From contig VGPT01000017.1 in the NCBI GenBank assembly GCA_016882485.1, positions 1-32,214 of the forward strand: DNA of 32,214 nucleotides. Reading direction: 5' to 3'. Under the pieces are notes generated by a model. The model had not been told where the DNA came from. It saw nothing but the letters and a program-made list of their open reading frames with translations, and did no database searches. Shown here piece by piece: positions 8,716-16,919 of this stretch. The stretch is from Cyanobacteria bacterium M_surface_10_m1_298 (GTDB lineage: Bacteria; Cyanobacteriota; Cyanobacteriia; PCC-6307; Cyanobiaceae). Position numbers and translations under genes: made by a program. Every line of letters starts with the position of its first letter. Within the stretch, counting starts at the first letter, position 1.

Positions 8716-9062
8716 CAGAGGACCCAGAAGAACGGGTGATGCTTGCCCTGACGACAGAGGCGAATCGGTCAACGGCGGAAGCCCTGGCCAACACCCTGCT
8801 GGAACGGAAGCTGGCGGCCTGCATCGCCCTACAGCCTCAGCGGGCGCTCTATTGGTGGAACGGCGAGCTGCAAACCGCTGAAGAAGTGCAGCTGCTGATC
8901 AAGTGCAGTCCAGCACTGGTGGAGGCCCTGAGCGAAGCGGTGCACGCGCTGCACAGCTACGACACACCGGAATGGCTCGTCTGGTCAGCGGAGAGCAGCG
9001 CGGGCTACGGCGACTGGATCAGAGGGCTGGCGCACCCAGGTGCTGCTGCACCAGCTGCTTGA
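8712..9062 (+). CDS. cutA: CutA1 divalent-cation tolerance family protein
   Basis: CutA1 proteins are small, very stable trimers with a PII-like ferredoxin fold; a role in copper tolerance was proposed in E. coli, but their function in cyanobacteria is unsettled. The 116-residue product has the family pattern: LTTEAN at the first strand, LLERKLAACIALQP, the YWWNGELQTAEEVQLLIK segment, and YDTPEWLV near residue 78. Its ATG overlaps the cobK stop codon (ATGA), so the two are probably translated from one message. The last 44 bp, encoding a dispensable-looking Ala/Pro-rich tail, overlap the 3' end of the convergent PfkB kinase gene. Confidence 0.92.
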   Translation: MTEDPEERVMLALTTEANRSTAEALANTLLERKLAACIALQPQRALYWWNGELQTAEEVQLLIKCSPALVEALSEAVHALHSYDTPEWLVWSAESSAGYGDWIRGLAHPGAAAPAA

Positions 9063-10026
9063 GGTCCACTTGGGGGCGAGGACCCAGCTGGGTGACAACC
9101 TGGCCAGCGCAGAGCGATCCGATCTGCCCGCAGCGCTCGAGGCTCTCGCCCTGGGTGTAAGCGTGCAGGAAGCCAGCGGCATAGAGATCACCGGCGCCGG
9201 TGGTGTCGACCAGGGCACCGAGCTTGAACGGCTCCACCGCATATCGCTCATCTCCACTGAGGATCACCGATCCCAGCTCACTGCGGGTGAGGGCTGCCAC
9301 GCGGCAGCGGCCACGCACCTGCTCTGCGGCCTCTTCAAAGCTGTTGGCGCGGTAGAGAGAGGTGATCTCCATCTCATTGGCGAAGAGGATGTCGACGTGG
9401 CCGTCGACCAAGGCAAGGAAGCTGTCGCGATGGCGCTCAACGCAGAACGCATCGGAGAGGCTTAGAGCCACCTCGGCGCCATTGGCCTTGGCGACTTCAG
9501 CAGCAGCGATGAACGCTTGCTTGGCCTCATCGCTGTCCCAGAGATAGCCCTCGAGGTAAAGCACCTTGGCCTGAGCCACCATCTCCAGATCCAGATCACC
9601 CGGATCGAGACCCACCGAAGCCCCCAGATAGGTGCACATCGTGCGCTGGGCATCCGCTGACACCAGGATCAAGCAGCGGGCCGTCGAGGCCCCATCCCTG
9701 GCGGCAGGAGTCTCGTAGCGGGTTCCTACAGCCCGGATGTCGTGGGCGAAGATCCCACCGAGCTGATCGTCGCGTACGCGGCCGATGAAGCCAGCACGAC
9801 CCCCCAGTTGAGCGATACCGGCCAGGGTGTTGGCGGCGGAGCCGCCTGAGGTTTCCAGCCCCGGGCCCAGCTGGGCATACAGCGCCTCAGCCTGGGCTTC
9901 ATCCACCAGAGCCATGGTGCCCTTGGTGAGACCGAAGTTGTCGATCTGGTCGTCGTCAACGTGCACCAGCACGTCAACGATGGCGTTGCCGATGCCGACA
10001 ACATCAAGGGTTTTGCGATCAGGCAT
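9019..10026 (-). CDS. PfkB family carbohydrate/nucleoside kinase
   Basis: This ribokinase-superfamily enzyme transfers the ATP gamma-phosphate to a sugar or nucleoside. The 335-residue protein shows the N-terminal substrate-binding start VVGIGNAIVDVLV, the GGSAANTLAGIAQLGG signature near residue 62, and the C-terminal PfkB signature DTTGAGDLYAAGF near 282 with the catalytic Asp and anion-hole glycines. Overall layout resembles adenosine-kinase/fructokinase-like members; adenosine kinase is plausible next to purA, but specificity cannot be read directly. The ATG at 10026 lies 5 bp after the purA stop on the same strand, indicating an operon. Its final 44 bp overlap cutA. Confidence 0.9.
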   Translation of the reverse strand: MPDRKTLDVVGIGNAIVDVLVHVDDDQIDNFGLTKGTMALVDEAQAEALYAQLGPGLETSGGSAANTLAGIAQLGGRAGFIGRVRDDQLGGIFAHDIRAVGTRYETPAARDGASTARCLILVSADAQRTMCTYLGASVGLDPGDLDLEMVAQAKVLYLEGYLWDSDEAKQAFIAAAEVAKANGAEVALSLSDAFCVERHRDSFLALVDGHVDILFANEMEITSLYRANSFEEAAEQVRGRCRVAALTRSELGSVILSGDERYAVEPFKLGALVDTTGAGDLYAAGFLHAYTQGESLERCGQIGSLCAGQVVTQLGPRPQVDLKQLVQQHLGAPAL

Positions 10027-10031
10027 GGTGA

Positions 10032-11351
10032 TTAGCGGCTGAGGAGAGCCCGCTTCGGACCATGGATCGGATCTTCGACAACGATGGTCTGATCGCGATC
10101 GGCACCAAGGGAGACGATGGCGATCGGCACTTCCATCAGTTCAGCCAGGAAGCGCAGGTAGCTCATCGCCGTCGGCGGAAGATCGTCGAGAGCACGGCAA
10201 TCCGCCGTCGAGGTCTGCCAACCGGGCAGGGTCTCGAAGATGGGCTTGCAGCGGGCGAAATCTTCGGCGGAGCCAGGGAAGTGGTCGATGCGTTGGCCAT
10301 CCAGCTCGTAGGCCACACACACCTGAATCTCGTCGAGCTCATCGAGCACATCGAGCTTGGTGATCGCGAGACAGTCGAGGCCATTGACCTCAACGGCATA
10401 GCGACCGATCACGCCATCGAACCAACCGCAACGGCGACGGCGACCGGTGGTCGTACCAAATTCACCGCCGCGATCGCAGAGATGGTCATTGAGACTTCCT
10501 TCCAGCTCGGTGGGGAAGGGTCCCTCACCCACGCGCGTCGTGTAGGCCTTGGCGACACCGATCACCCGGTCAATCAGCGTGGGGCCGACACCGGCGCCAA
10601 TGCAGGCACCGCCACTGACGGGATTGGAGGAGGTGACGTAGGGATAGGTGCCGTGATCAAGATCCAGCAAGGTGCCTTGAGCGCCTTCAAACAGGATGTT
10701 TTTCTTGGCCTTGGCAGCCTGATGAATGGCTCGGGTGCAATCCACCACGTGGGGGGCCAGCCGCTTCCCATAGGCCACGTAGTCAGCGACGACCGCTTCG
10801 AAGTCGAGTGGTTCAAGGCCGTAGACCTTCTGGAGAATCTCGTTCTTCTCCTCCAGGGGACCAGCAAGGCGGTCACGCAGCCGCGCCTCATCCAGCAGAT
10901 CAATGATGCGGATGCCGTTGCGCTGAGATTTGTCGGCGTAGGTCGGACCAATCCCTCGACCAGTCGTGCCGATGCGCTGATCACCGCGGCGCTGCTCCAT
11001 CGCCTGATCCAGCAGACGGTGGTAGGGCATCGTCACGTGGGCCGTGGCTGCCAGGCGCAGGCCATCCACAGCAATGCCGTTCTCCGCAAGCATGTCGAGC
11101 TCGCCGAGCATCACCTTGGGATCCACAACAGTGCCCGCACCAATCAGGCAGACCGTTTCGGGATAGAGGATGCCCGATGGGATCAGGTGCAACTTGAGCA
11201 CCTTGTCGTCAACAACGATCGTGTGCCCGGCGTTGACTCCACCCTGATAGCGGACAACGACGTCGGCAGAACGGCTCAGCAGATCGGTGATCTTGCCCTT
11301 CCCCTCGTCACCCCACTGCGCACCGATGACGACAACGTTGGCCAAGGACAC
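10032..11351 (-). CDS. purA: Adenylosuccinate synthetase
   Basis: PurA joins aspartate to IMP using GTP, the first committed step to AMP. The 439-residue protein has the phosphate loop [11 protein letters not shown] near residue 10, the GGVNAGHTI segment with the catalytic His near 38-46, GRGIGP near 132 and the GTP-base-binding TKLD motif near 335; length matches the bacterial family. The reading frame begins at GTG 11351; TTG 11345 would give the commonly seen N-terminus starting at ANVVVIG. Neither has a Shine-Dalgarno, and a 6-bp mRNA hairpin abuts the start. It is followed after 5 bp by the PfkB kinase gene. Upstream psb27 is insulated by a terminator, so purA should have its own promoter in the 85 bp between. 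Confidence 0.96.
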   Translation of the reverse strand: MSLANVVVIGAQWGDEGKGKITDLLSRSADVVVRYQGGVNAGHTIVVDDKVLKLHLIPSGILYPETVCLIGAGTVVDPKVMLGELDMLAENGIAVDGLRLAATAHVTMPYHRLLDQAMEQRRGDQRIGTTGRGIGPTYADKSQRNGIRIIDLLDEARLRDRLAGPLEEKNEILQKVYGLEPLDFEAVVADYVAYGKRLAPHVVDCTRAIHQAAKAKKNILFEGAQGTLLDLDHGTYPYVTSSNPVSGGACIGAGVGPTLIDRVIGVAKAYTTRVGEGPFPTELEGSLNDHLCDRGGEFGTTTGRRRRCGWFDGVIGRYAVEVNGLDCLAITKLDVLDELDEIQVCVAYELDGQRIDHFPGSAEDFARCKPIFETLPGWQTSTADCRALDDLPPTAMSYLRFLAELMEVPIAIVSLGADRDQTIVVEDPIHGPKRALLSR

Positions 11352-11368
11352 AGCGGCCCGTAGCCGCT
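11352..11368 (-). promoter_or_regulatory. mRNA hairpin abutting the purA start codon
   Basis: On the purA mRNA strand the sequence AGCGGC-TACGG-GCCGCT forms a 6-bp GC-rich stem with a 5-nt loop and ends at the base immediately before the GTG start. It occupies the place where a Shine-Dalgarno sequence would be. It could influence ribosome access; a chance structure in GC-rich DNA is the alternative. Confidence 0.45.
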
Positions 11369-11435
11369 TTCAAGCACAAACATCAAGGATCTCAGATGAG
11401 GTGACCCTCCGTCAAAACATTCCTGAAAAGACAAG

Positions 11436-11457
11436 AAAAAAGCGGCCTTTCGGCCGC
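11436..11457 (-). terminator. Intrinsic terminator after psb27
   Basis: On the minus strand the sequence is GCGGCC-GAAA-GGCCGC followed by TTTTTT and CTTGTC: a perfect 6-bp GC stem, a GNRA-type loop and a run of six T. It lies 31 bp past the psb27 stop codon. This is the clearest rho-independent terminator in the window and should separate psb27 from purA. Confidence 0.85.
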
Positions 11458-11488
11458 GTTCCAGAAGGTGCAAGCAGGGGAAGACCGA

Positions 11489-11899
11489 TCAGGCGCCGCG
11501 AACCACGCCGGTCTCCGCCTTCTTGAGCTCTTTGTTCAGTCGTTCCTTAAGGGCATCGGGAACGGGGCGATTGGGGTAGTTGGCGTAGTGACCAGCCAGG
11601 GAATTCAGGGCGGTCTGCATGGTGGTGAAGGAGGCCAGTCCATTCACCTGGCGCTGGGGCCGGTAGCGGGCCATGTAGTCGTTGATCAGGGCCCGTGCCG
11701 AGGTTTCAGCCTCCGAGCGATCGGGGGCATCGGCACTGATGGCAATGGTGGCCATCAGCTGATCGGCCACTTTGACGGTGTCTTCCACATAGTTGCCGGT
11801 GAGCGGGCCTCCGTCGCCGGAGCAGGCGGTGACGAGCAGGCTCAGGCAGAGGCAAACCGCGAGCACGGCTGCCTTGATGCGACGCCAACCAGCAGCCAT
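11489..11899 (-). CDS. psb27: Photosystem II assembly lipoprotein Psb27
   Basis: Psb27 is a lumenal thylakoid lipoprotein that binds CP43 in unassembled or damaged photosystem II and keeps the manganese cluster from forming too early. The 136-residue precursor has a basic n-region (GWRRIK), a hydrophobic core and the lipobox LVTAC with Cys26 as lipid anchor. The mature four-helix domain carries the family segments LTGNYVEDTVKVAD, ARALINDYMARYR and FTTMQTALNSLAGHY. Length and order are canonical. It lies 27 bp downstream of proS on the same strand, and a strong intrinsic terminator follows. Confidence 0.95.
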   Translation of the reverse strand: MAAGWRRIKAAVLAVCLCLSLLVTACSGDGGPLTGNYVEDTVKVADQLMATIAISADAPDRSEAETSARALINDYMARYRPQRQVNGLASFTTMQTALNSLAGHYANYPNRPVPDALKERLNKELKKAETGVVRGA

Positions 11900-11926
11900 G
11901 GGAATTGTTGCAAGACCGGGCAGATC

Positions 11927-13765
11927 CTAGGGGCCTGAAGCCTCGAGCAAACCCGAACGCTCCGGCAGCAAACGTGCCAGGAGCGTCTCCTGCAGCGTGT
12001 TAGCGGGAAACTCGCGCTTCTCGCCAGTGGCCCTCTCCACCAGCTCAACCACACCTGATGCGGCACCACGGCCCACCACAACGCGCCAGGGAATCCCCAG
12101 CAGATCAGCATCTTTGAACTTCACACCGGCTCGCTCGCTGCGGTCATCGAGCAACACATCCACCCCCGCTGACTGAAGCTCGGCGTAAAGCTGCTCGCCC
12201 AACTGGTTCTGATGCTCTTCAGCCACGTTGGCGATCACCACGATCACCTCATAGGGGGCAATCGCCGTAGGCCAGCAGATGCCGTTGGCATCGTGATGCT
12301 GTTCCACCGCCGCCTGGGCAAGGCGCGACACACCGATGCCGTAACAGCCCATCCACAGCGGCTCCTCCTGACCGGCTTCGTTGGTGAAGGTGGCCTCCAG
12401 TGCAGCGGAATACTTCCGCCCGAGCTGGAAGATGTGTCCGACTTCGATGCCGCGACTGGCCTCCAGCAACTGAGTGGAGTCGTGCTGGCAGCGATCGCCC
12501 GGTTGGGCCGAACGCAGATCCAGACTCTCAGGGGCTGGGCCAATCCCTCCCCAAGCGGCGGCGACGAGATGGGTGTCACCGCAGTTGCCCCCACACACAA
12601 AAGTCTCCAGGGCGGTGGCGGTCCCATCCGCTAAGCGCAGGAAGCGAGGGGTCCAGCTCGCGGCACCGGAGAGCACCGCATCGCTGAGGTGGGGCCCCAT
12701 GAAGCCAAACGGCAGGGGGGCGAGACCTTCACGGTTGGCGGCCTCGGCCGTCAGCGGTGCGATGTCGAGCAGGGTGCCGTGCTCAGCCGAGCAGCGGGCG
12801 CTCACCGCATTAGCGAGCTTCACCTCATTGAGCTGTTGATCCCCCCGAAGGCTGATCAATAGAGGCTGCAGACAACCATCTTCAAAGCGGGCCAGCAGCG
12901 CCAAGACCTTCACGGTCTGGCTTGGATCAAACCCATGGGCAGAGCAGAGTTGCTCGATGCTGGTTTGCCCCGGAGTGGCGAGGGGCTCACCACTGCCGCC
13001 CGCTCGGGGGCCTCCGGCCAACGGCACGGGGTCCGCAGGGCGGGAGACCGCCCGCTCCTGGTTGGCGGCATAGCGACGGTCAGAGCTGGCCAGGATCAGG
13101 TCTTCGCCGGCATCCGCAGTGACCATGAATTCCTGGCTGGCGGAGCCGCCGATGGCCCCGCTGTCGGCCTCCACCGCCACCGCCCGCAGGCCGCAGCGGC
13201 TGAAAATGCGGCGGTAGGCCTGGTCCATTGCGCCATAGGTCTGCTTCAGGCAGGCCTCATCGGCGTGGAAGGAGTAGGCGTCTTTCATGATGAATTCACG
13301 CCCCCGCATCAGACCAAAGCGCGGCCGGATCTCATCGCGGAATTTGGTCTGGATTTGGTAGAGATTCACCGGCAGCTGCCGGTAGGAGCGCAGCAGATCC
13401 CCGGCCAAAGCCGTGATCACCTCCTCATGGGTAGGGCCCAGACCCAGCTCTCGGCCCTGGCGATCCTCGAGGTGAAACATGATCCCCTCGCCATCGGTGT
13501 AGCCCGCCCAGCGCCCACTGCGCTGCCACAGTTCTGCCGGCTGGAGCTGGGGCAACAGGGTTTCCAGGGCCCCAGTGGCATTGAGCTCCTCGCGCACGAT
13601 GGTGGAGATCTTCTGCAACACCCGCCAGAGCAGGGGCAGGTAGGCATAGATGCCACTCCCGACCCGTCGGATGTAGCCGGCCCGCAGCAGGAGCTTGTGG
13701 GAAGGAATCTCCGCTTCAGCCGGGTCATCCCGCAGCGTCACCAGCATCAGGCGGGAGACGCGCAT
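11927..13765 (-). CDS. proS: Prolyl-tRNA synthetase (bacterial type, with editing insertion)
   Basis: ProS charges tRNA-Pro with proline. The 612-residue protein is a class II synthetase: motif 1 region near 45-75, motif 2 with FRDEIRPRFGLMRGREF near 140-156, a long insertion (about 220-400) corresponding to the bacterial editing domain that removes Ala-tRNA-Pro, motif 3 GCYGIGVSRL near 450, and the C-terminal anticodon-binding domain. I choose ATG 13765, giving the usual N-terminus MRVSRLMLVTLRDDP; TTG at 13777 would add four residues. The adjacent GGATGG may act as a close Shine-Dalgarno. psb27 follows 27 bp downstream; coupling of a synthetase with a photosystem II factor probably reflects compactness. 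Confidence 0.95.
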   Translation of the reverse strand: MRVSRLMLVTLRDDPAEAEIPSHKLLLRAGYIRRVGSGIYAYLPLLWRVLQKISTIVREELNATGALETLLPQLQPAELWQRSGRWAGYTDGEGIMFHLEDRQGRELGLGPTHEEVITALAGDLLRSYRQLPVNLYQIQTKFRDEIRPRFGLMRGREFIMKDAYSFHADEACLKQTYGAMDQAYRRIFSRCGLRAVAVEADSGAIGGSASQEFMVTADAGEDLILASSDRRYAANQERAVSRPADPVPLAGGPRAGGSGEPLATPGQTSIEQLCSAHGFDPSQTVKVLALLARFEDGCLQPLLISLRGDQQLNEVKLANAVSARCSAEHGTLLDIAPLTAEAANREGLAPLPFGFMGPHLSDAVLSGAASWTPRFLRLADGTATALETFVCGGNCGDTHLVAAAWGGIGPAPESLDLRSAQPGDRCQHDSTQLLEASRGIEVGHIFQLGRKYSAALEATFTNEAGQEEPLWMGCYGIGVSRLAQAAVEQHHDANGICWPTAIAPYEVIVVIANVAEEHQNQLGEQLYAELQSAGVDVLLDDRSERAGVKFKDADLLGIPWRVVVGRGAASGVVELVERATGEKREFPANTLQETLLARLLPERSGLLEASGP

Positions 13766-13978
13766 GGGACCATCCAATACAGAGGGCGGAAGCTACCACC
13801 AGGCTGTTGACGACCCGAACACGCGACCAACGGGCGTCGCAACCGCTTGAGAAAGCGCCACAGGACAGCCTGAAAAGCAGAAAGAATTCCAGTTCAGGAG
13901 AGGAAAGCCTGCTAGCTTCCGATCAATTCCAAGCTGTCGCAACCTCGTCTCATGCACCCCCATTCGTTTGCTGCTGGA

Positions 13979-14440
13979 ATGGGTCAGGGGACAGGCGGTT
14001 TTACCGGCAATGGCGCAGATCCTTCCGCAGAACTTGCGGCCAATTGCTCCGAGCAGGCTGAGAACCTCATCGGCATTGATGAAGTTCAACGTTCCCTGAA
14101 CCGCTCGCGCGCCTCGGTCTACCGCTACACCAACACCGACCCACGCAATCTCAATCCTCCCTTTAATCCCCGCAAGCTCAATCCCGAATACCGCAGCGAC
14201 CAGAAAGAGCCCCTGATGTTCCACCCGAATGAGGTGGCTCGCTTTGCCAGGGATGTCCTCCGCATTAAGGAGGTCACCGTTGAGGTGTTGAATTCGCCCT
14301 CCACCGCGACCCAACAACTGCTGGGCTCGATTCTTGAGGAGCTGCGCTCCATTCGAGAACTGCTGGATAGCAACACCATCAGCCCGACCCAACTGGACAC
14401 CCGGCGGGAGCAGCATGATCAGGCCCGCCCGGCGGCCTGA
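13979..14440 (+). CDS. Putative DNA-binding protein (winged-helix/MerR-like N-terminus plus coiled coil)
   Basis: I do not recognise a named family with certainty; similar picocyanobacterial proteins are often labelled resolvase-like. From ATG 13979 the product is 153 residues. After a Gly/Ala-rich leader, the segment IGIDEVQRSLNRSRASVYRY looks like a helix-turn-helix of the MerR/excisionase kind. It is followed by a long loop rich in Asn, Pro and Arg (a possible wing) and by MFHPNEVARFARDVLRI. The C-terminal part (TQQLLGSILEELRSIRELLD) is a probable dimerising coiled coil. No serine-recombinase catalytic domain is present, so a regulator or structural DNA-binder is more likely than a recombinase. 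ATG at 13952 is an in-frame alternative; neither start has a clear Shine-Dalgarno. It is divergent from proS. Confidence 0.7.
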   Translation: MGQGTGGFTGNGADPSAELAANCSEQAENLIGIDEVQRSLNRSRASVYRYTNTDPRNLNPPFNPRKLNPEYRSDQKEPLMFHPNEVARFARDVLRIKEVTVEVLNSPSTATQQLLGSILEELRSIRELLDSNTISPTQLDTRREQHDQARPAA

Positions 14441-14539
14441 ACCAGCCCAGCTTCAAGCCGCAACGCTGTTGTGGCTGGCTCGAATGTCAGGATGATGAGC
14501 TACATCAACTGAATTTGGGTTTTCAGTTCAAAACCCTCC

Positions 14540-14923
14540 ATGGATTCCGACCCCCCTCCCCGAACCAGCGGATCTGCTCTCGCCCCCAAAGACCTGGACA
14601 GCAGTCCGGCAGCGAACAGCCGATCCAGCGACCTTCAGAGCGACCGCCAGAACGACCTTCAGAGCGATCGTCAAACCGACAGCGGCGATGAACCCTTCAG
14701 TTCAAGCCTGATCTTTGACACAGCAGCCCCACTGTTGGGTTTTGTCCTGGCGGTCTGCACACTGGTGATTCCACTGGGCAGCGTCATCAGCGGTCGCCCC
14801 CAGCCCTCCACTTCCCCAGCGCCCCAGAGCCAACCCCCCGATGGACTTGCGCAGTCTCCAGGCCTCTCCGGAGCCAGGGCTGGTGAACCTGGTGGTCGAG
14901 ATTCCAGCGGGAAGCAGCAATAA
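14540..14923 (+). CDS. Small hypothetical protein with one membrane helix, overlapping ppa
   Basis: I recognise no family. The 127-residue ORF begins with a Ser/Asp/Gln-rich, probably disordered region containing an octapeptide repeat (SDLQSDRQ then NDLQSDRQ). One strongly hydrophobic segment follows ([17 protein letters not shown], about residues 62-82), then a Pro/Ser/Gly-rich tail. The last 83 bp overlap the ppa coding region in another frame, so the tail may simply be read-through of ppa sequence. The membrane helix flanked by low-complexity regions is typical of small thylakoid or plasma-membrane proteins. No Shine-Dalgarno is obvious before the ATG at 14540. Moderate confidence that the protein is real. 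Confidence 0.5.
   Translation: MDSDPPPRTSGSALAPKDLDSSPAANSRSSDLQSDRQNDLQSDRQTDSGDEPFSSSLIFDTAAPLLGFVLAVCTLVIPLGSVISGRPQPSTSPAPQSQPPDGLAQSPGLSGARAGEPGGRDSSGKQQ
14629..14676. repeat. 24-bp tandem repeat in the ORF upstream of ppa
   Basis: Two copies of a 24-bp unit starting CGACCTTCAGAGCGA lie at 14629-14652 and 14653-14676, with four mismatches in the second half. The unit is eight codons long, so the frame of the surrounding ORF is preserved. The start of a third copy (CGAC) follows. Confidence 0.85.
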
Positions 14924-15362
14924 ATACGAATACAACGACAAGGCCGGTGTAATGGCCCTCGACCGGGTGCTGCATTCCTCGGTGCGCTACCCCTTCGACT
15001 ACGGCTTTATTCCCAACACCCTGGCGGAAGACGGAGCCCCCCTGGATGCGCTGGTGATCATGCAGGAGCCCACCTTTGCCGGATGCCTGATTCGCGCCCG
15101 CCCCATCGGCATCCTTGACATGCTCGACTGCGGAGCCCGAGACGGAAAGCTGCTCTGCGTGCCAGAGGCTGATCCACGCCAGCGCAGTCTTAAGAGCATC
15201 CGGCAGATCGCTCCCAATCAACTGGAGGAGGTGGCGGAATTCTTCCGCACCTACAAGAGCCTCGAGGGGCGTGTGGTGGAAATTCTGGGCTGGCTGGATG
15301 CCGACCAAGCCCCAGCCCTGGTGGAGCGTTGCATCCAGGCTGCAGAGCGCAACCGGGACTAA
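14841..15362 (+). CDS. ppa: Inorganic pyrophosphatase (family I, soluble)
   Basis: The enzyme hydrolyses pyrophosphate to two phosphates, pulling biosynthetic reactions forward. The 173-residue protein has the family I layout: [12 protein letters not shown] near residue 20, [12 protein letters not shown] near 50, the metal-binding [11 protein letters not shown] near 64-74 with its paired acidic residues, and [11 protein letters not shown] near 98. Length fits the hexameric bacterial type. ATG 14841 is chosen because the conserved N-terminal strand follows shortly; this start lies inside the upstream small ORF. Its TAA stop overlaps the stop codon of the convergent methyltransferase gene (15359-15362). 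Confidence 0.94.
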   Translation: MDLRSLQASPEPGLVNLVVEIPAGSSNKYEYNDKAGVMALDRVLHSSVRYPFDYGFIPNTLAEDGAPLDALVIMQEPTFAGCLIRARPIGILDMLDCGARDGKLLCVPEADPRQRSLKSIRQIAPNQLEEVAEFFRTYKSLEGRVVEILGWLDADQAPALVERCIQAAERNRD

Positions 15363-16072
15363 GCCCGCTTCTGCAGCAGGAACCCCTCAAAACCAAGGGC
15401 CTGAAAAATCCGAGCCGGATCGCCAAATCCGGCCGCATTGACGAGACTGGTCAAGCGGGCCAAACCAATCGGATGCAAGCCCTGGCTGGCTCCAACAGCC
15501 GCAGAAGCCTCCAGGCCACTGGCGGCCTGGAACGCCAACCAGGCGGCATCCAGCTGGGGCTCCAAGGAACTGAGAGCACTGCGCATCAGATCCACCAGGA
15601 CCAACTGGGCGCCGGGCTTGAGGCTGCGGGCCAAGGCGGTCAAGAAGGCCAGCTTGCTGCCGTCGTCTGGGAGCGACTGGAGCACCAGCACTGAGAGAGC
15701 TCCGCAGAAGCGACCCTCCATGCCCGGCAGATCCAGAAGATCTTCCACGGTGGACTGCTGCCAGAACACGGTGGCTGAGGTTTGGGCCGCGCTCAGGCGC
15801 TGACGGGATTCCGCCAGCATCTCCGCACTGGGATCCAAGGCGGTGAGCTTCCAATCAGGCCGCTGTGCCACCGCCTCCAACAGCTCAGCACCGGTGCCGC
15901 ATCCAGCCACCAACACATCGGATCCGGTCTGGCGCGCTTCCGGAGAACAACTGAGCAAGGCCACCGCCAGGCGGGCCAGGCTTCCATAGCCGGGGATCAC
16001 CTGGCTTTGAAGCCGGTCATAGCCAGTGGGAGTGCCAGCTGGATCCACCGAATTCCGATGCCGCAACGTCAA
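15359..16072 (-). CDS. Class I SAM-dependent methyltransferase
   Basis: The protein should transfer a methyl group from S-adenosylmethionine to an unknown acceptor. The 237-residue chain has motif [14 protein letters not shown] near residue 53, the acidic end of strand 2 ([11 protein letters not shown]) near 76, a motif near [12 protein letters not shown], and a motif around [12 protein letters not shown] near 150. The small-molecule type fold (UbiE/type 11-12) is more likely than an RNA methylase because no nucleic-acid-binding extension is seen. The start is TTG 16072, with TTG 16066 as an alternative. It is divergent from the ferredoxin gene across about 116 bp and ends tail-to-tail with ppa, the two stop codons overlapping. 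Confidence 0.85.
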   Translation of the reverse strand: MTLRHRNSVDPAGTPTGYDRLQSQVIPGYGSLARLAVALLSCSPEARQTGSDVLVAGCGTGAELLEAVAQRPDWKLTALDPSAEMLAESRQRLSAAQTSATVFWQQSTVEDLLDLPGMEGRFCGALSVLVLQSLPDDGSKLAFLTALARSLKPGAQLVLVDLMRSALSSLEPQLDAAWLAFQAASGLEASAAVGASQGLHPIGLARLTSLVNAAGFGDPARIFQALGFEGFLLQKRA

Positions 16073-16188
16073 TGCTAGGGAGATCGCCGCGACACACCAC
16101 GATTCAATTGGTGTCGGCTGGGGGATTGGCTTTCAACAAACGGCATCGGCCAGGTAAGTTTGTCGGCGCCGAAGATCCCCGCCCGACC

Positions 16189-16548
16189 GTGCCCACCATC
16201 CGTTTCGAACAGGAAGGCCAGCAGGTCGGTTGCATCGAAGGTGCCAACCTCCGCAAAGCAGCACTCGACGCTGGGATCAACCCCTACAAAGGCCTGAACA
16301 ACCTCAACAACTGCGGCGGTGTCGGCCAGTGCGGCACCTGTGTTGTTGAAGTGGTGGAGGGCATGCAGAACCTCTCCCCCCGCAGCGATGTCGAGCAGGT
16401 TTACCTGGCCGATCGCCCCGCCAACTACCGCCTCAGCTGCCGCACCAGCGTGAATGGTGACGTGACCGTTCGCACCCGTCCCCAGGGCGGCGCCGGGGCG
16501 GGCTCCAACAGCCTGGTGGGTGCCATCAAGAACCTGCTCGGCAAGTGA
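16189..16548 (+). CDS. [2Fe-2S] ferredoxin
   Basis: This small soluble electron carrier holds one [2Fe-2S] cluster through four cysteines: Cys42, Cys48, Cys51 (NNCGGVGQCGTC) and Cys84 (YRLSC). The C-x5-C-x2-C spacing is one residue longer than in the main photosynthetic ferredoxin PetF (C-x4-C-x2-C), so this is a distinct lower-abundance ferredoxin with its own partners. The start is GTG 16189, giving the N-terminus PTIRFEQEGQQVG that begins the beta-grasp fold; the frame stays open upstream to 16072 but that part is not ferredoxin-like. A basic Gly/Ala-rich C-terminal tail of about 25 residues extends beyond the fold. Its stop overlaps the next gene's start (GTGA). Confidence 0.9.
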   Translation: MPTIRFEQEGQQVGCIEGANLRKAALDAGINPYKGLNNLNNCGGVGQCGTCVVEVVEGMQNLSPRSDVEQVYLADRPANYRLSCRTSVNGDVTVRTRPQGGAGAGSNSLVGAIKNLLGK

Positions 16549-16919
16549 GCCAGGGGCTCCGGATTTACAGCTATCCCCAGTGCGGCACCTGCCGCAAAGC
16601 CCTGCAATGGCTTGCCCAGCAGGGCTTTTCTGTGGCTGCCGGCAATCTCGATCTCATCGACATCACCACCACACCCCCCAGCCTGGCGGAGCTCAAGCTG
16701 GCGTTCAACAGCCTGGGCCGCCAACGCCTGTTCAACACCAGTGGGCAGAGCTACCGAGCCCTGGGTTCAGCGGCGGTGAAGGCCATGGACGATGCACAGG
16801 CTCTGCAAGCCCTCGCCGCCGACGGCAAGCTGATCAAGCGCCCCTTCGTGATCACTGGCGCTGGAGCAGCTCTAGTGGGGTTCAAGCAGGAGGAGTGGCA
16901 GACGGCTCTGGGGGCGTAA
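16545..16919 (+). CDS. ArsC/Spx-family thioredoxin-fold protein
   Basis: The ArsC/Spx family includes glutaredoxin-linked arsenate reductases and the redox regulator Spx. The 124-residue product begins with the thioredoxin-fold strand IYSYPQCGTCRKAL, in which Cys13 and Cys16 form a CxxC pair. The rest matches the family length, with ELKLAFNSLG, a segment around NTSGQSYRALG and the KRPFVITG strand (near residue 98) that corresponds to the RP-containing segment of ArsC-like proteins. CxxC is the Spx/MgsR-type arrangement; arsenate reductases of the E. coli ArsC type have a single catalytic Cys. The start is GTG 16545, overlapping the ferredoxin stop as GTGA, so the pair is likely translationally coupled. 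The last 38 bp overlap the convergent membrane-protein gene. Confidence 0.85.
   Translation: MSQGLRIYSYPQCGTCRKALQWLAQQGFSVAAGNLDLIDITTTPPSLAELKLAFNSLGRQRLFNTSGQSYRALGSAAVKAMDDAQALQALAADGKLIKRPFVITGAGAALVGFKQEEWQTALGA

Noticed and set aside
10062-11363. Plus-strand ORF of 433 codons antisense to purA
   Set aside because: It covers almost exactly the purA gene and has no recognisable motifs; third-position GC bias explains the open frame.
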